The notes under the pieces are model-generated. The model ran no database searches. It was given only the letters and a program-made list of their open reading frames with translations, and was not told where the DNA came from. Of a stretch of 64,000 bases of DNA, positions 25,518 through 31,982 are shown in pieces. This stretch comes from Amycolatopsis sp. CA-128772 (lineage in GTDB: Bacteria; Actinomycetota; Actinomycetes; Mycobacteriales; Pseudonocardiaceae): NCBI RefSeq assembly GCF_002904295.1, contig NZ_PPHG01000025.1:298405-362404 (forward strand), read 5' to 3'. Positions within the stretch are counted from its first letter, which is position 1. Each line of letters opens with the position of its first letter. The translations under genes were made by a program, and so were the position numbers.

Positions 25518-26324
25518 ATGTCCACGCGGAAGCGGCGCACCACCCGGGCCGAACGGCTCTCGGAGCTGCTGCGCGTGCTCGCGGACACCGGCGAGCTGCA
25601 CGTGGGCGAGCTCAGCGCCCGGCTCGGCGTCTCCCCCGCCACGCTCCGGCGCGATCTGGCCAAACTGGAGGAACAGCGCCTGCTGACCCGCACCCACGGC
25701 GGCGCGCGGCCCCGCGGGCGCACCAACGAAGTGCCGCCGCCCTACCGGGAAGGCCGGTCCCGGGACGCCAAACGCGCCATCGTGCGCGCGGCGATCCGCA
25801 CGCTGCCGGCCGGGCCGCACGTGATCGCGCTGACCGGCGGCTCCACCACGAGCGAGCTCGCCAAGGAACTGCCCGGCCGCGCGGACCTGACGGTGGTCAC
25901 GAACGCGTTGAACATCGCCATGGACCTGGCCCTGCACCCGCGGCTGAAGCTGGTCGTCGTCGGCGGTGTCGCCCGGCCCCAGTCCTACGAGCTGGTCGGC
26001 CCCTGGGCCGAGCACGTGCTGGCCTCGATCAGCGTCGGCACCGCGTTCGTCGGCGTGGACGGCATCGACGCGACGGCGGGCATCACCACCCACGACGAGA
26101 ACGAGGCCCGGACCAACCGCGCCATGCTCGGCCGCGCCCAGCGGGTGGTCGTGCTGGCCGACGGCAGCAAGCTCGGCCGGACCACCCTCGCCCGCATGGG
26201 TGAAATCGAAGACGTCCACGAGGTCATCACCGACTCCTCGGCCGCGCCCGGCGCGGTCGCGGCGATCCGCCGGGCCGGAGTCCGGGTCACCGTCGTCGAG
26301 GTCGCCGCCGCCGTCGAGCGGTGA
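25518..26324 (+). CDS. DeoR/GlpR-family transcriptional regulator
   Basis: A 268-residue DeoR regulator. An N-terminal helix-turn-helix (LHVGELSARLGVSPATLRRDLAKLEEQRLLTRTHGGA, the family signature) precedes a DeoR sensor domain of the ribose-5-phosphate isomerase fold (IALTGGSTTSELAKEL, VVTNALNIAMDL, TAFVGVDGIDATAGITTHDENEA, VVLADGSKLGRTTL). These proteins bind phosphorylated sugars. Lying between the AgaS operon and the GH114-importer-GH4 genes, it probably senses galactosamine-6-phosphate or tagatose phosphate and represses both arms. The stop codon lies inside a perfect inverted repeat. Confidence 0.92.
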   Translation: MSTRKRRTTRAERLSELLRVLADTGELHVGELSARLGVSPATLRRDLAKLEEQRLLTRTHGGARPRGRTNEVPPPYREGRSRDAKRAIVRAAIRTLPAGPHVIALTGGSTTSELAKELPGRADLTVVTNALNIAMDLALHPRLKLVVVGGVARPQSYELVGPWAEHVLASISVGTAFVGVDGIDATAGITTHDENEARTNRAMLGRAQRVVVLADGSKLGRTTLARMGEIEDVHEVITDSSAAPGAVAAIRRAGVRVTVVEVAAAVER

Positions 26325-26349
26325 AACGCGCATCGCGAATGCGCGTTTC
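26323..26349. promoter_or_regulatory. Perfect 11-base inverted repeat: likely operator
   Basis: GAAACGCGCAT-cgcga-ATGCGCGTTTC is a perfect inverted repeat that begins within the regulator's stop codon and ends one base before the -35 box of the GH114 gene. The GCGTTTCG half-site also occurs just upstream of the regulator itself (about 25488). A shared motif at both promoters fits a DeoR operator. It could additionally act as a terminator hairpin for the regulator transcript, though no U-tract follows. Confidence 0.6.
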
Positions 26350-26350
26350 G

Positions 26351-26379
26351 TTGACCGCGGTGGCCGTCCTGCCTACCTT
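26351..26379 (+). promoter_or_regulatory. Sigma-70-type promoter of the GH114 gene
   Basis: TTGACC (26351-26356) and TACCTT (26374-26379) are spaced by exactly 17 bases, the best-matching vegetative promoter in the window. Transcription would begin about 30 bases before the GH114 start codon. The inverted repeat at 26323-26349 abuts the -35 box. Confidence 0.6.
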
Positions 26380-26414
26380 TCGCCGACAACAGCCCCGACG
26401 ATGATGGAGCCCGG

Positions 26415-27230
26415 ATGAAGCGTTCTCTCCCCATCCACGGCAAGCGGTTGGCTTCTTTCACGGCGGCGGGCGCGCTGGCCGTCGGCACCCTGGCCGCGGT
26501 CGCCGCGCCGGCCTCGGCGGCGGTCACCCTGCCCCCGCAGGCCGCCGGGTTCGACTACCAGATCGGCGGCGCCTATACCCCGCCGTCGGGCGTGCAGATC
26601 GTCAGCCGCGACGTCTCCGCGGCCCCGGCGAGCGGCAAGTACAACATCTGCTACCTCAACGCTTTCCAGGCCCAGAAGGGCGCGGACGGCGAGTGGCCGA
26701 GCGACCTGCTGCTCCGCGACGCGAACGGCACCAAGGTCGTCGACCCGGACTGGCAGGAAACCCTGCTCGACCTGCGGACCGCCGACAAGCGCGCCCGGGT
26801 CGCCGCCCAGGTCGGGAGCTGGATCGACACCTGCGCGTCGAAGGGGTACCAGGCGATCGAGCCGGACAACTACGACAGCTACAGCCGGTCCAGGAACCTG
26901 CTCACCACCACACACGCGCAGGAGTACATCAAGCTCCTGTCCGCCCGCGCCCACGGCAAGAACCTGGCCATCGCGCAGAAGAACACGCCCGAGCTGGCCG
27001 GCAACCGGGTCGCCAACGGCCTCGACTTCGCCGTCACCGAAGAATGCGGCGAGTACGAGGAGTGCGCCGACTACGCCGGCCCCTTCGACAACCGGGTCGT
27101 CGACGTCGAGTACACCGCTTCGGGGATGAGCAAGGGCTGCCCGGAGTGGAAGACCAAGATCAGCATGGTCCGCCGTGACCTGTACGTGGTGCCCCAGGGC
27201 ACGAGCGGGTACGTCCGCAAGACCTGTTGA
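26415..27230 (+). CDS. Secreted GH114-like endo-alpha-1,4-polygalactosaminidase
   Basis: A 271-residue protein with a Sec signal (KRLASFTAAGALAVGTL to PASAAV). The mature domain has the GH114/TM1410-type TIM-barrel layout: FDYQIGGAYTPPSGVQIVSRD, KYNICYLNAFQAQ, a Trp-rich SDLLLRD loop and VGSWIDTCASKGYQAIEPDNYDSY with acidic residues at the strand end. These are followed by LAIAQKNTPELA, FAVTEECGEYEEC (second acidic cluster) and VVDVEYT. GH114 enzymes hydrolyse alpha-1,4-linked galactosamine polymers, including fungal galactosaminogalactan. Four Cys in the last third probably form disulfides. Placement next to galactosamine-type catabolic genes and an importer strongly supports the assignment. 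Activity on a related alpha-linked galactan remains possible. Confidence 0.82.
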   Translation: MKRSLPIHGKRLASFTAAGALAVGTLAAVAAPASAAVTLPPQAAGFDYQIGGAYTPPSGVQIVSRDVSAAPASGKYNICYLNAFQAQKGADGEWPSDLLLRDANGTKVVDPDWQETLLDLRTADKRARVAAQVGSWIDTCASKGYQAIEPDNYDSYSRSRNLLTTTHAQEYIKLLSARAHGKNLAIAQKNTPELAGNRVANGLDFAVTEECGEYEECADYAGPFDNRVVDVEYTASGMSKGCPEWKTKISMVRRDLYVVPQGTSGYVRKTC

Positions 27231-27255
27231 CACAGCCGAACGCGCTCGCTTTACT
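27227..27255 (+). promoter_or_regulatory. Candidate promoter for the ABC importer operon
   Basis: TTGACA (27227-27232, overlapping the GH114 stop codon) and TTTACT (27250-27255) are 17 bases apart. The remaining 167 bases before the binding-protein start form a leader that includes a short repeat ATCAT...ATGAT. This would give the importer and GH4 genes their own transcript besides any read-through from the GH114 promoter. Confidence 0.5.
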
Positions 27256-27422
27256 GCTGTCCACGTCGGGCTCACCGACGTCAGAGGTACGCCCAGCCGG
27301 TATGTCGGTTCCACCGCGAGCCCGGACCGAGTCGCCAGGACCCCGTGGTCCGAGGCGGGGTCGTGCCCACCATCATCCGGAGTCGTGATGATGACTTTTC
27401 CGTTACCCGGCAAGACAAGCTG

Positions 27423-28688
27423 ATGGACCGCCGCGGATTCCTGCGCGGCGCCGGCGGTCTGGCCCTCGGCGCCGCCCTCGCCGGCTGCGGCCCGGCGCGG
27501 GCCACCGGGGGCCCGGTCACGGTCGAGGTCTGGCACGGCCAGACCGACACCGGCAAGAAGGTCCTGGACGAACTCGTCGCGGACTTCCACCGCACGCACC
27601 CCGGGATCCGGATCGACCTCGGCGGCGGCGTCCTCGCCGACGCGATGCTCCAGAAGATCACCGCGGCGCTGGCGTCGGGGTCGTTCCCGGACATCGCCTA
27701 CGTCTTCGGTTCGGACCTCGCCAGCGTGGCCCGCAGCCCCAGCGTCGTCGACGTCACCGGCCTCGTCGACGCCGGCCCCGGATTCCGGGCGCCGGCCCGG
27801 GAAGCGGTCACCGTCAACGGCCGCGTCCGCGCGGTCCCGGCGCTGCTCGACTCCCTGGCCGTGGTGTGCAACAAGGAACTGTTCGCCGGCGCCGGGCTCC
27901 CGCTGCCCGCGGCGGGCTGGACGTGGGCCGACTTCGTCGGCACCGCGAAGAAGCTCACCGACGCGGGCAACGGCACCTTCGGCACCGCCTGGCCCGCCAC
28001 CGGCGACGAGGACACGGTGTGGCGGCTGTGGCCGATGGTGTGGGATCTCGGCGGCGACGTCATCGGCGCGGGCGGGCGCGGCATCGGGTTCGCCGGCCAG
28101 GGTGTCCGCGCCCTGGAGGCGGTTCGCGACCTCGCCGCGGCGCACGCGGTCTACCTCGACCCGAAGACCGGCAGCGAGCAGATGTACCAGGCGTTCGAGG
28201 CCGGGCACATCGGCATGGTCCCGACCGGGCCGTGGCAGCTGCCCGACATCGCCGACGCCGGGATCGACTACGCGGTCGTGCCACTGCCGAGCTTCAGCGG
28301 CCGCCCGGTCACCATCTCCGGCCCGGACACCTGGACCCTGTTCGACAACGGCGAAGACCGCGTGGCGGCGGCCCGTACTTTCCTGTCCTGGCTGGCGGAT
28401 CCGGCCCAGGACGTCCGCTGGGACGACGGCGCGGGCAGCCTCCCGCTGAGCCACCGGACGCAGCAACTGCCCGCGTGGCAGGAGAAAACCGCCGCGACCC
28501 CGGGCCTGCCGGTCTTCGTCGACGCGCTGGAGAACGCCCGCGTCCGCCCGGTGCACCCGGCCTACCCCCAGGTGTCGGCGGCGCTCGGCACCGCGATCGT
28601 CTCCGTGCTGCTCGGCCGGGCAACGCCGGCCGACGCCATGCGCGACTGCGCCGCGGCCGCGAACGCCGCCCTGATCATTCCGCGATAG
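27423..28688 (+). CDS. ABC importer sugar-binding lipoprotein
   Basis: A 421-residue family 1 solute-binding protein. The N-terminus is a compact Tat lipoprotein signal (MDRRGFLRG with RR-x-F-L, lipobox LAGC at Cys22). VTVEVWHGQTDTGKKVLDEL, FPDIAYVFGSDLASVA, GTAWPATGDEDTVWRLWP and AFEAGHIGMVPTGPWQLPDI are typical of MalE/UgpB-like binders. ATG 27423 is the only start preserving the signal; its ribosome-binding site is weak (AGACAAG). Two permease genes follow immediately, and it presumably captures oligosaccharides released by the GH114 enzyme. Confidence 0.9.
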   Translation: MDRRGFLRGAGGLALGAALAGCGPARATGGPVTVEVWHGQTDTGKKVLDELVADFHRTHPGIRIDLGGGVLADAMLQKITAALASGSFPDIAYVFGSDLASVARSPSVVDVTGLVDAGPGFRAPAREAVTVNGRVRAVPALLDSLAVVCNKELFAGAGLPLPAAGWTWADFVGTAKKLTDAGNGTFGTAWPATGDEDTVWRLWPMVWDLGGDVIGAGGRGIGFAGQGVRALEAVRDLAAAHAVYLDPKTGSEQMYQAFEAGHIGMVPTGPWQLPDIADAGIDYAVVPLPSFSGRPVTISGPDTWTLFDNGEDRVAAARTFLSWLADPAQDVRWDDGAGSLPLSHRTQQLPAWQEKTAATPGLPVFVDALENARVRPVHPAYPQVSAALGTAIVSVLLGRATPADAMRDCAAAANAALIIPR

Positions 28689-28697
28689 GGAGCCGCC

Positions 28698-29675
28698 ATG
28701 CCCGGACTGCCCCGGCCCATCACCGTGCCAAGCCGAGGTTCCACCTCGGGCCGGGGGCTCCGCCACCCGGAACCCCCGAAAAGCTCAGTCACCCCCGCCC
28801 ACCGCAGGCGACGCAGCGAAACCACGGCCGCGTGGGCCTACGTCTCCCCCGCCGTGCTCATCATCCTCGGCCTCGGCGTGGTGCCCGTGGCCTGGTCGCT
28901 CGTGCTGTCCTTCCAGGCCGACGACCTGGTGACCCCGAGCCGCTGGGTGGGCCCGGACAACTACGCCGCCCTCGCCCAGGACCCGCACTTCGCCCAGGCG
29001 GTCGGCAACACCGTGCTGTACACGGCGTTATACGTTCCGCTCAGCATTCTGTTCGGGTTCCTGGTGGCGCAGGCGCTGAACCGGCGCATCCGGCTGGCCG
29101 GCGTCTACCGGACGCTCGTGTTCGTCCCGTTCGTGCTGTCGGCGACGGCCCAGGGCGTGCTGTTCTCGTTCATCCTCGACCCGCAGTTCGGCGCGGCCAA
29201 CTCGCTGCTGCACCACCTCGGCGTGTCGCCGCAGGGTTTCCTGACCGACCCGGCGCAGGCGCTGCTGGTGCTGGTCGGCATCACGTTGTGGAGCGGCACC
29301 GGGTTCTGCGTGGTGGTGTACCTGGCCGCGCTGCAGGACGTCCCGCCGTCGCTGGTCGAGGCCGCGCGGCTGGACGGCGCCGGGACGTGGCGCGTGCTCC
29401 GGCACGTGACGCTGCCCGCGGTCACCCCCGTGACGGCGTTTCTCGTGGTGTGGCAGCTGATCACGTCGCTGCAGGTGTTCGACCTGGTGTACGTGACGAC
29501 CAAGGGCGGCCCGCTCGGCTCGACCACGGTCATCGTCTACTTCGTGTGGGAGCAGGCGTTCAAGAACTTCACCGCCGGCTACGGCGCGGCTTCAGCCTAC
29601 GTGCTCGCGCTGGCCCTGCTGGTCGTCGTGATCGCCGTCCGCCTGCTGCGGCGGCCCGGGAAGGCGCTGCGATGA
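28698..29675 (+). CDS. ABC sugar importer permease, MalF-like
   Basis: A 325-residue permease with six helices and the EAA loop VEAARLDGAGTWRVLRHVTLP. WAYVSPAVLIILGLGVVPVAWSL is TM1 and VYVTTKGGPLGSTTVIVYFVWEQAF the conserved region after TM4. The first 35 residues (SRGSTSGRGLRHPEPPK) are atypical: they are encoded by a GC-rich, hairpin-forming stretch that looks like an intergenic repeat inserted in frame. GGGAG lies 7 bases before ATG 28698, so this start appears genuine. Stop and next start overlap (ATGA). It partners the MalG-like permease; no ATPase is encoded locally. Confidence 0.9.
   Translation: MPGLPRPITVPSRGSTSGRGLRHPEPPKSSVTPAHRRRRSETTAAWAYVSPAVLIILGLGVVPVAWSLVLSFQADDLVTPSRWVGPDNYAALAQDPHFAQAVGNTVLYTALYVPLSILFGFLVAQALNRRIRLAGVYRTLVFVPFVLSATAQGVLFSFILDPQFGAANSLLHHLGVSPQGFLTDPAQALLVLVGITLWSGTGFCVVVYLAALQDVPPSLVEAARLDGAGTWRVLRHVTLPAVTPVTAFLVVWQLITSLQVFDLVYVTTKGGPLGSTTVIVYFVWEQAFKNFTAGYGAASAYVLALALLVVVIAVRLLRRPGKALR
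28733..28782. repeat. REP-like double hairpin inside the permease N-terminus
   Basis: CCGAGG-ttcca-CCTCGG (28733-28749) is followed by CCGGG...CCCGG around GGCTCCGCCA (28751-28770), and the whole is bounded by GGTTCC and GGAACC. The style (GGGGGCTCCGCC followed by GGAACCCCCGAAAAG) is that of the GC-rich palindromic elements found between genes in actinomycetes. Here it lies in the coding sequence, without breaking the frame. I saw no second copy in this window. Confidence 0.5.
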
Positions 29676-30544
29676 CGGCCCGGCTGGAGGCGCCCGCGAC
29701 CCGCGCCGCGCTGCCCGTGCTGCGCCGCCCGCGGTTGCCGTTCAATCCCTGGCACCTGCTGCTCGTGCCGCTCGCCCTGGTGTTCGCGGCGCCGCTGGTG
29801 TGGCTGCTGCTCAGCTCGGTGATGAGCAACGCCGAGATCAACCGGTTCCCGCCCGCCCTGTGGCCGTCCCATGTGGACTTTTCGGGGTACCGCTATGTCC
29901 TCGACAACGCGCTTTTCCTGCGCTGGTTCACCAATTCGCTGATCGTCTCGGCGGTGACCGTCGTGTCGAACCTGCTGTTCGGCACGCTCGCCGGGTACGC
30001 GTTCGCGCGGATGCGGTTCACCGGCTCGCGGGCGCTGCTCGCGCTGATGGTCGCGACGATGGCGATCCCGTTCCAGCTCACCATGATCCCGACGTTCCTG
30101 GTGATGAAGCGGCTCGGCCTGATCGACACCCTCGGCGCGCTGATCGTGCCGTCGCTGGTGACGCCGTTCGCGGTGTTCCTGCTGCGCCAGTTCTTCCTGT
30201 CCCTGCCCCGGGAACTCGAGGAGGCGGCGTGGATCGACGGCTGCTCGCGGTTGCGCGTGCTGTTCACCATCGTGCTCCCGCTGTCGCGGCCCGCGCTGAG
30301 CACGGTGGCCGTGCTGACGTTCCTCAGCACGTGGAACGACCTCACCTGGCCGCTGATCGCGGTCAACCACGACACGACCTACACGTTGCCGCTGGGGCTC
30401 ACGACGTTCCAGGGCCAGCACCACACGAACTGGGCCGCGGTGATGGCGGGCAACGTCATCACCGTGCTGCCGGTGCTGCTGGCCTTCCTCGGCGCGCAGA
30501 AGACGTTCATCCAGTCGGTCACCTCCAGCGGGCTCAAGGGCTGA
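29672..30544 (+). CDS. ABC sugar importer permease, MalG-like
   Basis: A 290-residue permease with six helices. LEEAAWIDGCSRLRVLFTIVLPLSRPALSTV is the EAA loop, and LFGTLAGYAFARMRFTG and MAIPFQLTMIPTFLVMKRLGL are standard for the family; it ends QSVTSSGLKG. ATG 29672 overlaps the previous stop. In contrast to the fused permease at 9776 this importer keeps two separate membrane subunits. The GH4 gene follows after 25 bases, so the whole set is likely cotranscribed. Confidence 0.93.
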   Translation: MTARLEAPATRAALPVLRRPRLPFNPWHLLLVPLALVFAAPLVWLLLSSVMSNAEINRFPPALWPSHVDFSGYRYVLDNALFLRWFTNSLIVSAVTVVSNLLFGTLAGYAFARMRFTGSRALLALMVATMAIPFQLTMIPTFLVMKRLGLIDTLGALIVPSLVTPFAVFLLRQFFLSLPRELEEAAWIDGCSRLRVLFTIVLPLSRPALSTVAVLTFLSTWNDLTWPLIAVNHDTTYTLPLGLTTFQGQHHTNWAAVMAGNVITVLPVLLAFLGAQKTFIQSVTSSGLKG

Positions 30545-30569
30545 CCCGCTTACCCCGGATCGGATTTCC

Positions 30570-31877
30570 ATGACTGTCAAGATCACCTTCGTCGGCGCGG
30601 GCAGCGTCGTGTTCACCCAGGGCCTCCTGGCGGACCTGTTCGCCTACCCGGAGCTGGACGGCGTCCACGTCGCGCTGCACGACATCGACCCGGACCGGCT
30701 CGTGACCGCACTGGCCGCGGCCCACCGCATCGCGGACGTCCGGGGCGTCAAACCGGTGCTCACCGCCCACGCGGACCGCCGGGAGGCGTTGTCGGGCGCG
30801 GACTTCGTCGTGAACATGGTCCAGATCGGCATGGGGACGGCGACCCGCACCGACTTCGAGGTCCCGGAACGCCACGGCCTGCACCAGACCATCGGCGACA
30901 CCCTCGGCATCGGCGGCATCTTCCGCGCCCTGCGCACCTTCCCCTTCCTGAAGGAACTCGGCCACGACATCGCCGACGTGTGCCCGGAGGCGTGGCTGCT
31001 CAACTACACGAACCCGATGGCGATGAACGTCCAGTACCTGACCGAGGCCACCGGCCTGACCAGGGTGGTCGGGCTGTGCCACTCGGTGTACTGGACGGTG
31101 CACGGGCTGGCGGCGCTGGTGGGCGTTCCGTTCGAGGAGGTCACCTACCTCGCGGCCGGCGTCAACCACCAGGCGTGGATCCTGCGGTTCGAGCACGCGG
31201 GCACGGACCTGTACCCCCGCCTGCACGAGCTGGCCGGGGCCGACCCCGAGCTTCGGCGCCGCGTCCGGTTCGACATGCTGCGCAGGCTCGGCTACTACCC
31301 GACGGAGACGAGCGAGCACTCGGCCGAGTACGTGCCGTGGTACCTGAAGCACGACACGGAAATCGACCGCCTGCGCCTCCCGATCGGCGCGTACCTCGGC
31401 ATAGTCGCGGAGAACGAAGCCGAGTACGAGCAGACCCGCCGGGCCATCGCGGCCGGCGAGCCCCTGCCGGTCGAAGGCACGGGCGAGTACGCCCCGCAGA
31501 TAGTCCACAGCCTGGTCACGGGCGCCCCCCGCACGGTGTACGGCAACGTGGTCAACCGCGGCCTGATCGAAAACCTCCCGTCCGGCGGCGTGGTGGAGGT
31601 CCCCTGCCTCGCGGACGCCACGGGCATCCGCCCCACCCGCATCGGCGCACTACCACCCCAGCTGGCGGCCCTGAACCGGACGTACCTGAGCGTGAACGAC
31701 CTGGTCGTGCGCGCAGCCACCGAGAACAACCCCCACCACATCCGCCACGCGGCCATGACCGACCCCGCGACGGCGGCAACGTTGCCGGTGGAGCAGATCT
31801 TCGAGCTGTGCGACGACCTGGTCCAGGCCCACGGCGATCGGCTGCAGCCGGGCCTGCGAGGGGTGCTCGGCTGCTGA
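30570..31877 (+). CDS. melA: GH4 alpha-galactosidase (MelA-like), NAD- and Mn-dependent
   Basis: A 435-residue GH4 enzyme. KITFVGAGSVVFTQGLLADLF is the NAD-binding Rossmann start and LLNYTNPMAMNVQYL the metal/substrate block. GLCHSVYWTVHG contains the C-H-S-V motif that, among GH4 groups, marks alpha-galactosidases, and AAGVNHQAWIL follows. There is no phosphate-specific motif, so the substrate is an unphosphorylated sugar, cleaved in the cytoplasm by the oxidation-elimination mechanism of the family. In this locus it could remove alpha-galactose from imported galactose/galactosamine oligomers. A 12-base palindrome ACCTGCGCAGGT overlaps the stop. Confidence 0.88.
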   Translation: MTVKITFVGAGSVVFTQGLLADLFAYPELDGVHVALHDIDPDRLVTALAAAHRIADVRGVKPVLTAHADRREALSGADFVVNMVQIGMGTATRTDFEVPERHGLHQTIGDTLGIGGIFRALRTFPFLKELGHDIADVCPEAWLLNYTNPMAMNVQYLTEATGLTRVVGLCHSVYWTVHGLAALVGVPFEEVTYLAAGVNHQAWILRFEHAGTDLYPRLHELAGADPELRRRVRFDMLRRLGYYPTETSEHSAEYVPWYLKHDTEIDRLRLPIGAYLGIVAENEAEYEQTRRAIAAGEPLPVEGTGEYAPQIVHSLVTGAPRTVYGNVVNRGLIENLPSGGVVEVPCLADATGIRPTRIGALPPQLAALNRTYLSVNDLVVRAATENNPHHIRHAAMTDPATAATLPVEQIFELCDDLVQAHGDRLQPGLRGVLGC

Positions 31878-31982
31878 CCTGCGCAGGTACGGAAGTCTGC
31901 CCTCGACGCTGTCCGTACGGCCCTTCCGCGGATGTGGCCGGTTGCCGATGATGCACCTCGAGCGGGTGGAGGTGGCGCGGTC

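Noticed and set aside
26323..26349. Calling the 11-bp inverted repeat only a terminator for the DeoR-type gene
   Set aside because: It overlaps the stop codon, abuts the next promoter and shares a half-site with the regulator's own upstream region, which favours an operator.
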